A DNA stretch of 7,700 bases from JACRDV01 sp024860865 [NCBI: Methanobacteriota archaeon] (GCA_024860865.1 JACRDV010000112.1:1-7700); one strand, 5' to 3'. Shown: positions 1 to 5,737, counted from the first letter of the stretch. The notes: generated by a model from the letters alone, not told the origin. A program made the numbers and translations.

Positions 1-8
1 ATATCGTT

Positions 9-126
9 GCGGGGGTGTTCCGAGCGGTCAAAGGAGCTGGAGGTTTGCACTCAGGTGTAGATCGGCGAAGCTTAGGACCCAGTGGGCGTAGGCCCTTCCA
101 GGGTTCAAATCCCTGCCCCCGCACCA
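9..126 (+). tRNA. tRNA-Leu (anticodon UAG), intron-containing, CCA encoded
   Basis: This tRNA decodes leucine CUN codons. The acceptor stem pairs 9-15 with 116-122 (seven G-C pairs), the discriminator is A123 and CCA is encoded at 124-126. The D stem is 18-21 with 33-36. The T stem is 99-103 with 111-115, enclosing loop TTCAAAT. A long class II variable arm (84-87 with 92-95) restricts identity to Leu or Ser. The sequence at 71-77, CTTAGGA, forms a normal anticodon loop with TAG at 73-75, followed by the stem strand CCCAG (78-82). Its partner CTGG at 37-40 needs one more G, supplied by G70, so an intron must interrupt the stem. Identity is well supported; the exact splice points are less so. 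Confidence 0.9.
41..69 (+). other. tRNA-Leu intron, non-canonical position 30/31
   Basis: Removing 41-69 (29 bases) joins CTGG to G70 and restores a perfect five-pair anticodon stem (CTGGG with CCCAG) around the UAG loop. The intron would then sit between tRNA positions 30 and 31 rather than the usual 37/38. Inside it, 42-50 can pair with 55-63 around a TCAG loop, with some G-U pairs. The bases GGA (39-41) form a plausible three-base bulge for the 5' cut. A strict bulge-helix-bulge at the 3' cut is not apparent, so the boundaries are inferred from the restored stem. Confidence 0.6.
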
Positions 127-150
127 CCTAAAATTGCCTGTTTGTTCCCA

Positions 151-157
151 TTTTTTT
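151..157 (+). terminator. Oligo-T terminator after tRNA-Leu
   Basis: Seven consecutive T residues lie 25 bases past the tRNA CCA end, with a further TTTTT at 163-167. Archaeal RNA polymerase terminates at oligo-T on the coding strand without needing a hairpin. A short AT-rich inverted repeat (AATAAT 172-177, ATTATT 183-188) follows. Confidence 0.6.
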
Positions 158-235
158 AGCGGTTTTTCCTAAATAATCCCAAATTATTCCCTTTCAGTTT
201 TTAGTTGGCTTTTCATTTCGGATCTCGGAAGAGGG

Positions 236-243
236 TTTAAATT
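236..243 (+). promoter_or_regulatory. TATA box and purine-rich BRE ahead of putative ncRNA
   Basis: TTTAAATT is preceded by a purine-rich stretch (GGAAGAGG, 227-234) that resembles the transcription factor B recognition element. Its centre is about 25 bases upstream of position 262-265, where the closing helix of the putative RNA begins. That agrees with normal archaeal start spacing. No protein reading frame begins just downstream. Confidence 0.5.
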
Positions 244-261
244 CTCGGTTTTTCCATGGAT

Positions 262-369
262 GGTGTCTTAGGAGTGCCCGTATCGACTGGAGAGGAACTG
301 CTAACGATGCAAGGCAAAAATCCCATTAAAGGGAATTGAAAGTCTATAGACTCGCCCGGAACGCACCAC
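262..369 (+). ncRNA. Putative structured non-coding RNA, family not recognised
   Basis: This stretch carries no convincing protein frame but folds well by eye. GGTGT (262-266) pairs with GCACC (363-367), with T261-A368 possible, to close the molecule. TGCC (275-278) pairs with GGCA (313-316), and above a small internal loop GTATCG (280-285) pairs with CGATGC (305-310), leaving a purine-rich 19-base loop. TCCC (321-324) pairs with GGGA (331-334), and AGTC (341-344) pairs with GACT (349-352). The result is a multi-branch junction of about 106 bases starting at the place predicted by the TATA box. I compared it from memory with RNase P RNA, SRP RNA, 5S rRNA, C/D and H/ACA RNAs and common riboswitches and saw no match. 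The fold is manual with no covariation support, so it could be fortuitous. Confidence 0.4.
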
Positions 370-410
370 GCCTACGAAATCTACTTCACTGTTGAGAAGC
401 TACAGGCCCA

Positions 411-420
411 TTTAAATATT
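411..420 (+). promoter_or_regulatory. TATA box, target uncertain
   Basis: TTTAAATATT is a good archaeal TATA match and predicts a start near 438-442. It lies just after a small hairpin (GCCT 370-373 with AGGC 404-407, and CTTC 384-387 with GAAG 396-399). It could drive the weak reading frame that opens at 427, or an untranslated leader into the small frame at 734 and the isomerase gene. Confidence 0.35.
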
Positions 421-426
421 CAGCCA

Positions 427-696
427 GTGGTGTTCTTGAAGGCGGCAATATCCAAGTGCATAAGTTGCCTTGAAGAATCTAAAAGACTTATTATTCATCG
501 ATTTTGCATACCTTTTTCAACTAAGGAACCCCGTCGTATCTATTTAGTATTTGAATCTAGGTATAAGCACTATCTTGGCAGGCAAGAATGGATGAATTTG
601 CAAAAAATTGGTGACACTATTGAATTTGGTACTAAGATGATGCTTACAGCAGTTCAAGGGTGCCAGTTCAAGTATATGCACCTAAAGCCAACATAG
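427..696 (+). CDS. Weak hypothetical reading frame, 89 residues
   Basis: This open frame starts with GTG GTG and ends in TAG; an in-frame TTG at 436 is an alternative start. I do not recognise the product. It has three scattered cysteines near the N-terminus (including a C-x2-C at about residues 11-14), no clear hydrophobic segment and no repeats. Against it: no Shine-Dalgarno sequence precedes either start, and the TATA box at 411-420 predicts transcription beginning slightly downstream of both. For it: it is the longest frame between the RNA genes and the isomerase gene. It may be a chance frame, a decayed gene, or leader sequence. About 300 bases around it otherwise show nothing recognisable. 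Confidence 0.22.
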   Translation: MVFLKAAISKCISCLEESKRLIIHRFCIPFSTKEPRRIYLVFESRYKHYLGRQEWMNLQKIGDTIEFGTKMMLTAVQGCQFKYMHLKPT

Positions 697-733
697 TGCC
701 TGTAATTATAGTATCACATAAAGGAGACTAAAG

Positions 734-898
734 ATGGACAGAATTTTGCCAAATATATTATTTCTCAGGGTGGATCCAAGAGGTCGTACTCGCCGATTGG
801 GCACTGTTACTCAGTTAATTTTTAATATTTGCTTTCGAATGGCTTATCCTGAGAGTTTTAATGAAATGTTTTGGAGGCGCTCCCAGATATTATGGTGA
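734..898 (+). CDS. Small basic hypothetical protein, possibly coupled to the isomerase gene
   Basis: A 54-residue frame starts at ATG 734, seven bases after a good Shine-Dalgarno sequence (AAGGAG, 721-726). The product is unknown. It is basic, with an Arg-rich stretch (RVDPRGRTRRLG, about residues 12-23) and several tryptophans and phenylalanines near the C-terminus. Its TGA stop overlaps the start of the next gene in ATGGTGA (892-898), an arrangement typical of translational coupling. The ribosome site and the overlap are the evidence for translation; composition and length give no further support. It may act only as a leader peptide that delivers ribosomes to the isomerase start. Confidence 0.35.
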   Translation: MDRILPNILFLRVDPRGRTRRLGTVTQLIFNICFRMAYPESFNEMFWRRSQILW

Positions 899-2061
899 GG
901 AAATTGGTTGGAACAGTTTCAATTTTAGATGATTTTGATCAAATTAAACACATAGATAAAAGCAATATGCGCGAGGCCATGAATCGATTGCCAGAGAATT
1001 GCGAAGATGCATTAAAATTGGCTGAGAAACTGAATATTCCAAAGAAATTGAGAATAACTGAAAAAATTTCAATCAAATATAAAAATCCTGAGAAAATTTT
1101 GGTTGTAGGGATGGGCGGCTCTGCAATCAGCGGGGATATACTTCGAACTTGGCTCAGGGGTTCTTTACCAATTCCTATTGAAGTTTGCCGTGAATATTAT
1201 TTGCCCGCTTATGCTGATAACAGCACATTAGTTTTAGCAATTAGTTATTCAGGCAACACAGAAGAAACACTGAGCGGATTTATTGAAGCAATTCAACGAA
1301 AGTGCATGGTTATCGCAATTACTTCAGGTGGGTTACTTTTAGATTTTTGTCAAAAGCTTAGAATTCCTTTTATAAAAGTTCCAAGCGAGTTGCCACCAAG
1401 AGCAGCTATTCCATATTTATTTTTCCCATTGGTAACTATTCTTAAAAAGTTAGATATTTTAAAATTGAAACAAAGAGAGATAAGAGAAACTATCGATTTA
1501 CTTGGAGAAATTCGCGAACTAATTCGAGCAGAAACCCCTACAAAAAATAATCCGGCGAAAAAGTTAGCCATCGCATTAATGGGAACTATCCCGGCAATTT
1601 ACGGATTTAGAGAATATGAAAGCATTGCATTAAGAATCAAGACTCAACTAAATGAGAATAGCAAAATTCCAGCAAAAAATGAAGTATTTCCAGAGTTGAG
1701 CCACAATGAGATAGTTGGTTGGGATGGCCCAAGAAAGCTAACGAAAATGTTTTCAGCTGTCCTGATTAGAGATCCGGATGAAACGCCTGAAATAAGATCA
1801 AGGATCGAAACAATGCGGGCGCTTAATCTAAATAAAAAAGCCAGTAAAGTTCTTGAAATTAAAGCCATAGGAAAGTCTAAGTTAGCTAGAATGTTTTCTG
1901 TAATGTATATCGGAGATTATGCCAGCCTATATCTTGCTATTTTATGTGGAGTAGATCCAACACCAATTGAAGTTATTACAAAATTGAAGCACGAGCTAGC
2001 AAAGAGAGTAAACATAATTGAGAAACTTAATTATCAAGTGGAGAAATGGGCTACCAAATAA
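892..2061 (+). CDS. Bifunctional phosphoglucose/phosphomannose isomerase
   Basis: This cytoplasmic enzyme interconverts glucose-6-phosphate, mannose-6-phosphate and fructose-6-phosphate, linking glycolysis or gluconeogenesis to mannose-based glycan precursors. Numbering from ATG 892 (389 residues), the first sugar-isomerase (SIS) domain has VVGMGGSAISGD at 71-82 and the phosphate-binding SYSGNTEET at 118-126. The second domain carries NENSK at 254-258 and SHNEIVGW at 270-277. E255 and H271 are 16 residues apart, the same spacing as the catalytic Glu203 and His219 of the Pyrobaculum aerophilum enzyme as I recall it. The C-terminal helix contains LKHELAK. At 389 residues it is longer than the usual 300-350. 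ATG 892 was chosen because it overlaps the preceding stop and a GGAGG lies at 873-877, although 14 bases away. GTG 895 (four-base overlap) and TTG 871 are alternatives. Confidence 0.93.
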   Translation: MVRKLVGTVSILDDFDQIKHIDKSNMREAMNRLPENCEDALKLAEKLNIPKKLRITEKISIKYKNPEKILVVGMGGSAISGDILRTWLRGSLPIPIEVCREYYLPAYADNSTLVLAISYSGNTEETLSGFIEAIQRKCMVIAITSGGLLLDFCQKLRIPFIKVPSELPPRAAIPYLFFPLVTILKKLDILKLKQREIRETIDLLGEIRELIRAETPTKNNPAKKLAIALMGTIPAIYGFREYESIALRIKTQLNENSKIPAKNEVFPELSHNEIVGWDGPRKLTKMFSAVLIRDPDETPEIRSRIETMRALNLNKKASKVLEIKAIGKSKLARMFSVMYIGDYASLYLAILCGVDPTPIEVITKLKHELAKRVNIIEKLNYQVEKWATK

Positions 2062-2156
2062 CTTCTCAAGCAAAGATTATAGAAGTTTGAACATCTCTGT
2101 AGCCATTGAGAACTTGTTGTCAGATAAAAACCTAGAATTAGTTGATTTCAATGAAA

Positions 2157-2165
2157 TTTTTTAAA
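2157..2165 (+). promoter_or_regulatory. TATA box for the ABC transporter unit; leaderless start likely
   Basis: TTTTTTAAA is centred roughly 25 bases before ATG 2186, so transcription should begin at or next to the start codon. No Shine-Dalgarno sequence precedes that ATG, as expected for a leaderless archaeal mRNA. The 112 bases between the isomerase stop and this box show nothing else, so the transporter genes probably form their own transcript. Confidence 0.55.
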
Positions 2166-2185
2166 GAAGTTTATTGGGAAAAATC

Positions 2186-2929
2186 ATGCCTGAGTATGCC
2201 ATCCAGACTTTTAATTTAAGTAAGAAATACTTTCTAAAAAAAGAAATTGTTGCATTGGACAATGTTAGTTTAGAAATTAGTAAAGGAGAATTATTTGGAT
2301 TACTTGGCCCAAATGGTTCTGGAAAAACTACCTTAATCAAAATTTTATGCACCCTTATAGAGCCTACAGAAGGAAAGGCCTTTGTAAACGGCTATGATGT
2401 AATGAACGAATCCCTGCGGGTTCGAAAATCAGTTGGTTTCGTTAGCACCGAAAACACCCTTTATTATAAACTTACTGCCTTTGAAAATCTAGAATATTAT
2501 GCAAGTCTGTACAAAGTCCCAAAAAATGAGACCAAAAAGCGAATAGAAGAACTCCTCGAGCTTGTTGGTTTAACCAGTCGAGCAGACGATTTAGTCGAGA
2601 GGTATTCAAGTGGAATGAGACAACGCCTTAGCATTATTCGGAGCTTAATCCATAGCCCGGATATTCTTTTTCTCGATGAGCCCACGCTTGGTTTGGATAT
2701 AGTCTCTGCAAAACAAATTCGAACCTCTGTAAAAAATTTTAGTAAAGAAAGAGAATGTAGTATTATTTTGTCAACCCATGATTTTAGGGAGGCAGGAGAG
2801 CTCTCAGATCGAATTGGAATATTAAGCAATGGAAAAATTGTTGCTGCTGACAAAATTGAAAATTTAAAAAAACAATTTGAAACAACTTCTTTGGAAGCTA
2901 TTTTTGAAAAATTAACGAGCGAGGCTTAG
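2186..2929 (+). CDS. ABC transporter ATP-binding protein (ABC-2 export type)
   Basis: This is the nucleotide-binding subunit that hydrolyses ATP to power the membrane protein encoded next. The 247-residue protein has the full motif set: Walker A GPNGSGKTT at 41-49, signature YSSGMRQRLS at 140-149, Walker B ILFLDEP at 160-166, D-loop LGLD at 168-171 and H-loop STHD at 196-199. The Q-loop position reads VSTENTLYYKLT (86-97), so the usual glutamine is replaced by Thr-Glu, as occurs in part of the ABC-2/daunorubicin-type group. The C-terminal tail (DKIENLKKQFETTSLEAIFEKL) is typical of that group. ATG 2186 is preferred over TTG 2174 because it fits the leaderless promoter. The substrate cannot be told from the sequence; polysaccharide, lipid, drug or ion export are all possible. 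Confidence 0.95.
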   Translation: MPEYAIQTFNLSKKYFLKKEIVALDNVSLEISKGELFGLLGPNGSGKTTLIKILCTLIEPTEGKAFVNGYDVMNESLRVRKSVGFVSTENTLYYKLTAFENLEYYASLYKVPKNETKKRIEELLELVGLTSRADDLVERYSSGMRQRLSIIRSLIHSPDILFLDEPTLGLDIVSAKQIRTSVKNFSKERECSIILSTHDFREAGELSDRIGILSNGKIVAADKIENLKKQFETTSLEAIFEKLTSEA

Positions 2930-2932
2930 CTT

Positions 2933-3733
2933 TTGTTTTCAGAGTTAGAGCCAATTTTAGCGATTGTTAAAAAAGAAACTAGAATTCATTGGCGATATCG
3001 AATTTGGTTACTTGTAGATATCTTAACTCCATTAATTTGGGTTTTAATGTTAATATTTTTTGGAAGAGCATTTGGTAGAGGACTTTTGGCTGGAATAGAT
3101 TATATTTCATTCCTTTTGATTGGAATGATTATGTTTAACTTCGTGAGCTTTGCGATGTGGGGAGTAGGTTTTACATTAAGGATGGAGCAATGGCAAGGAA
3201 CACTAGAAGCTAATTTTCTAGCGCCAATACACAGAACATCTCTTTTAATTGGAAAATTTATTGCAAGTTCACTAACTGCCACATTTAGCATTTTAGTAAT
3301 ACTTTTATTTGTAAAATTTACTTTTGGATTAAAATTAAATGTTGGAAGTTGGTCTTTAATAGCTTTAACAGTTATCTTGACTGTATTTTGTGCATATGGA
3401 TTTAGCGTTTTAATTGCAAGTTTAGTATTAATTTTTAAAGAACCAGGTGCATTAATGAGTCTATTTGAAGCAATTTTCCTATTTCTTTGTGGAGTATTCT
3501 ATCCAATAACAGTGATGCCAAGTTTCCTACAAGCAATCTCAAAGTTTATTCCATTTACCCATTCTTTGATTATTTTAAGAGCAGCACTGTTTGAAAAAGC
3601 AAGTTTTATATTGGTCTATAACTCGCTCCTTATACTGATAGTTTTTAGCATAGCTCTTCCAATCGTTGGCCATGCTCTATTTTCTTATGTTGAACGACAA
3701 GTCAAAATTAGAGGTACTTTAGCCCATTACTAA
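2933..3733 (+). CDS. ABC-2 type transporter permease
   Basis: This is the membrane partner of the preceding ATPase, 266 residues, the normal size for the family. Hydrophobic segments lie at about 24-44, 57-80, 103-128, 140-168, 174-196 and 226-251, giving six membrane spans. The family-like stretch GVFYPITVMPSFLQ (187-200), followed by ISKFIPFTH, sits in the fifth span and the loop after it; between spans 2 and 3 is the EQWQGTLEANFLAP loop. The gene starts at TTG 2933, three bases after the ATPase stop. A GAGG at 2921-2924, inside the end of the ATPase gene, is eight bases upstream and supports this start and co-translation. The product should form a homodimer or pair with another permease in the cytoplasmic membrane. 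Confidence 0.93.
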   Translation: MFSELEPILAIVKKETRIHWRYRIWLLVDILTPLIWVLMLIFFGRAFGRGLLAGIDYISFLLIGMIMFNFVSFAMWGVGFTLRMEQWQGTLEANFLAPIHRTSLLIGKFIASSLTATFSILVILLFVKFTFGLKLNVGSWSLIALTVILTVFCAYGFSVLIASLVLIFKEPGALMSLFEAIFLFLCGVFYPITVMPSFLQAISKFIPFTHSLIILRAALFEKASFILVYNSLLILIVFSIALPIVGHALFSYVERQVKIRGTLAHY

Positions 3734-3755
3734 TTGAAATGGGATTAAAAATCAA

Positions 3756-3776
3756 ATTTAATTAAGAAAATTAAAT
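3756..3776. repeat. AT-only inverted repeat upstream of the cysteine-rich gene
   Basis: ATTTAATT (3756-3763) and AATTAAAT (3769-3776) form perfect eight-base arms around AAGAA. The right arm overlaps a TATA-like TTAAATAA (3771-3778), which would give a start near 3800 and a short leader before ATG 3812. It could be an operator for the following gene or a weak transcript end for the permease gene. Short AT-only palindromes also arise by chance. Confidence 0.3.
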
Positions 3777-3811
3777 AATGAGTACAAAAAATATAATTAT
3801 TTAGGTTTTTT

Positions 3812-3949
3812 ATGGCAAAAGTTGAAGTAACATGTGGCTTATGCCCGAAGTTCAAAGATGGATTCTGTTCTTATAAAAATGCGAAAGTCAATCCAGAACA
3901 AGCAGTTTGCCCAGATTATAATAGAGTGATTGACCTTTGGCTTTACTAA
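3812..3949 (+). CDS. Small four-cysteine protein, probable metal or Fe-S binder
   Basis: A 45-residue protein with cysteines at 8, 11, 19 and 33: C-x2-C-x7-C-x13-C, with aromatic and proline residues around them (CGLCPKFKDGFCSY, then VNPEQAVCPDY). Short archaeal proteins of the form CxxC...GxC...VxPxxxAC are a recurrent type that I believe binds zinc or an iron-sulphur cluster; the function is unknown. It starts at ATG 3812, six bases after a partial Shine-Dalgarno AGGT (3803-3806), and ends in TAA. The permease gene ends 78 bases upstream on the same strand, and the next gene converges from the other strand. The conserved-looking cysteine pattern and proper start signals make it likely to be real despite its size. 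Confidence 0.7.
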   Translation: MAKVEVTCGLCPKFKDGFCSYKNAKVNPEQAVCPDYNRVIDLWLY

Positions 3950-3991
3950 ATCTATTATAAGCTTCTTAACAAGATTAAAAAGAGATAGCCT

Positions 3992-4013
3992 TTAAAAAGA
4001 AAAAAAGGAAAAG
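3992..4013 (-). terminator. Oligo-T terminator for the secreted CWB2-like gene
   Basis: Read on the minus strand, the bases just past the stop of the gene at 4020-5276 form a T-rich run broken by a few C residues (TTTTCC, TTTTTTTC, TTTTTAAAG). This fits intrinsic archaeal termination. No matching T-run serves the converging plus-strand cysteine-rich gene. Confidence 0.5.
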
Positions 4014-4019
4014 ATTGCG

Positions 4020-5276
4020 TTAGTCTCTTCCCATTCGCTTAGGCATTTCTTTGAATATTTTTTCTGCAAATTCTTTCCATTCTTCCCTTTCAAACTCTAT
4101 TTTTGACAAACCAAGTTTTATCATTAAACTCTGTTTAGCCTGTATCGCCAGCTTCATTGCTTCCTTTGCTAAGGTTTTTGCTTGCTCTAAGTTGCCAGCT
4201 GCCAAGGCATTTTCCGCATCTGCAAGTTTTGCTGAAGCATTTGCGAGAATTTGGAGCTCAACTGAAACATTGATACTTTTGTTTTTAGCCTCTTGGATTT
4301 TCTCTGCAACTTTGCTAATTATTTTCGCTGCAATTAGGATGTGTTTAGTAGCTGATACATTCTTTCCAACTTCAACTTCTTCTTTCTCTTCAGCTTCTAA
4401 ACTGTTTTCTAAAATTCTCTCCGCATTCTCTGCATTGTGGCGAGCTGCAACAGCCAGTCCAAAGGCACTTCCGTATTTAGTTTCGTTAAAAGCTTTTTTA
4501 GCGTCAGTTAGATGCTTATCAGCCGTATCAATTAAAGTTTCTGCAGCGGTAGCAGTTAAGTTAATATTTTGCGCTTTCGCCTCTGCTAATTTAGCTTTTG
4601 CTTCAGAAATTGCTTCTTCTGCTTCAGTTATTGCCTTCTCAGCACGTCCCTCAAGCTTGGTTTCAATTTCATTTAGTTTGGCTTTAATTTTAACTTTGAC
4701 TTTTTCCTTGTCGAGTCCTGGCGGGACAATTAATGTTACATTTGTTGTTCCAAGTTTTTCAATAACAATTTTAACTTTATCTGGCACATCATTGACTTTA
4801 ATGTATAATACTGGTATTCTTGCTATTTTAGCATGAACTTTTATTTCATCCATTCCAAACTCGTCATCGCCATTAACAAGTATAACTCTATTTGCCGAAC
4901 GCCATCCATTTTCAGCGATTGCAGCAGCTGTTTCGTATCTAGTTGGTCCCCATAGCCGTATAACTACAACGTTCGCTAAAATAGTTTCTGTAACATTAGG
5001 AATAGCAACTGGTCCGCCAATTATGTAAACTGTTTTTGGTTTTGAAATAATTATCTCTTTTACTGCACTTTCATTTAATGTGCCCCAATTAGTTACTACT
5101 AATTTTGCTCCTTTTATCTCTGCAAAAACTTCGGCAGCTGTTTTATCGGCTATATTGTTGCTTACTAGAACAACTATGTCAGTTTTTATTGTGCCTGCTG
5201 GTTGTCCAGAAGTTACTGCTGTAGATAGAAGTATTGACATCGCGACGAACCAACTCAAGGCTATTTTTATTTTCAT
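4020..5276 (-). CDS. Secreted protein: cell-wall-binding-repeat-2-like domain plus alanine-rich helical tail
   Basis: The 418-residue product begins with a signal peptide (basic MKIKI, hydrophobic core to about residue 24). Residues 34-185 resemble putative cell wall binding repeat 2 (PF04122): YIIGGPVAIP at 84-93 and the hallmark GPTRYETAAAIAENGW at 110-125, probably one complete and one partial unit. From about 195 it is charged, alanine-rich helix, likely coiled coil. Two related segments (about 211-290 and 306-385) each have the order helix, EAK, INxT/INxS, helix, AxxALxx, helix. No C-terminal membrane span or sortase-like signal is visible, so it is probably secreted or held non-covalently at the surface. 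ATG 5276 follows a good Shine-Dalgarno GGTGAT (5286-5281); upstream GTG and TTG codons overlap that site and are less likely. The ligand is unknown. Confidence 0.85.
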   Translation of the reverse strand: MKIKIALSWFVAMSILLSTAVTSGQPAGTIKTDIVVLVSNNIADKTAAEVFAEIKGAKLVVTNWGTLNESAVKEIIISKPKTVYIIGGPVAIPNVTETILANVVVIRLWGPTRYETAAAIAENGWRSANRVILVNGDDEFGMDEIKVHAKIARIPVLYIKVNDVPDKVKIVIEKLGTTNVTLIVPPGLDKEKVKVKIKAKLNEIETKLEGRAEKAITEAEEAISEAKAKLAEAKAQNINLTATAAETLIDTADKHLTDAKKAFNETKYGSAFGLAVAARHNAENAERILENSLEAEEKEEVEVGKNVSATKHILIAAKIISKVAEKIQEAKNKSINVSVELQILANASAKLADAENALAAGNLEQAKTLAKEAMKLAIQAKQSLMIKLGLSKIEFEREEWKEFAEKIFKEMPKRMGRD

Positions 5277-5280
5277 TTTA

Positions 5281-5317
5281 ATCACCAATTGTAAAAGCTA
5301 TTTTTTACGATTAAATA
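5281..5317 (-). promoter_or_regulatory. TATA box and Shine-Dalgarno for the CWB2-like gene
   Basis: On the minus strand TATTTAAT (5317-5310) lies about 26 bases before position 5287, predicting a leader of roughly 11 bases. That leader carries GGTGAT (5286-5281), an exact complement of the archaeal 16S tail, four bases before ATG 5276. The pair of signals fixes the start codon. Confidence 0.6.
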
Positions 5318-5376
5318 GGTTGTTACGAGAGAGTTACAAAATTGAGAGGCGATGCACCATCAGCCGAAAATGAACC

Positions 5377-5392
5377 TAGGAAATTGTTCCTA
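5377..5392. repeat. Inverted repeat in the 5318-5519 intergenic stretch
   Basis: TAGGAA (5377-5382) and TTCCTA (5387-5392) are perfect arms around ATTG. A further GTTCCT at 5396-5401 repeats part of the right arm. The same stretch holds a direct repeat TTTAACAATT at 5469-5478 and 5511-5520. I see no gene here on either strand; these may be regulatory or transcript-end elements for the flanking minus-strand genes. Confidence 0.35.
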
Positions 5393-5519
5393 ACTGTTCC
5401 TTATCGTTTCTTCAAGTAAAAATACTACCAGTAAGGATCAGAATCTACCTTGCACTTCAAAACAACTTTTTAACAATTCAAATGCAAAATTGAGCTTAAA
5501 AGCCTAAGAATTTAACAAT

Positions 5520-5720
5520 TTACTTCTTTTTTTCGCGTAACCTCTTGGCCGCTTCACCTGTTGTTTTTGAGATTTTTTCGAGAATATCGCCGGTTGTAGT
5601 CCTAAGTTTTTCAGGTGTAATTTTAACCGTCAATTTTGCGACCTCTTTTGTTAATTTGGCTAATTCTCTTAACTTTTGCTTTAATTCTTCCTCTTTCTTT
5701 GCTAACTCTTCCTCTGGCAT
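5520..5720 (-). CDS. Small charged helical hypothetical protein, 66 residues
   Basis: I do not recognise the product. It has no cysteines and is almost entirely charged helix. Residues 1-31 run as an E/K-rich heptad-like segment (EEELAKKEEELKQKLRELAK), followed by TVKITPEKLR and a second amphipathic helix ending in a basic tail (KRLREKKK). A coiled-coil oligomer or a nucleic-acid-contacting accessory protein would fit, but that is inference. The start at ATG 5720 is well supported: a near-perfect Shine-Dalgarno AGGAGGGATC occupies 5732-5723. The ATG at 5735 overlaps this ribosome site and is not the preferred start. It lies between two genes for exported proteins on the same strand, but wide gaps argue against a shared operon. 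Confidence 0.75.
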   Translation of the reverse strand: MPEEELAKKEEELKQKLRELAKLTKEVAKLTVKITPEKLRTTTGDILEKISKTTGEAAKRLREKKK

Positions 5721-5737
5721 TTGATCCCTCCTCATAA

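Noticed and set aside
262-369. RNase P RNA, SRP RNA or 5S rRNA
   Set aside because: The conserved sequence blocks of those RNAs, as I remember them, are absent, and the length does not fit RNase P or SRP RNA.
127-420. Possible integrated element or att site at the tRNA-Leu gene
   Set aside because: Only eight bases (CGCACCAC) of the tRNA 3' end recur, at 362-369. There is no integrase gene and no longer repeat of the tRNA 3' half.
380-440. Possible right end of an IS200/IS605-type element (hairpin near GAGAAGCTACAGG)
   Set aside because: No TnpA or TnpB remnant is present in any frame, and the following sequence lacks the paired hairpin expected at such an end.
3778-3804. Eight-codon frame (ATG AGT ACA ...) just before the cysteine-rich gene
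   Set aside because: Too short, no ribosome site, and it overlaps the probable promoter region; AT-rich DNA gives such frames by chance.
4051-4836. Long plus-strand open frame of 261 codons, Ala/Ser/Phe-rich
   Set aside because: It is antisense to the alanine-rich helical tail of the secreted protein. Its composition is the mirror of GCN/AAN codons on the other strand, and it has no start signals.
5080-5373. Plus-strand frame of 97 codons
   Set aside because: It is antisense to the signal peptide and first domain of the secreted protein; no promoter or ribosome site.
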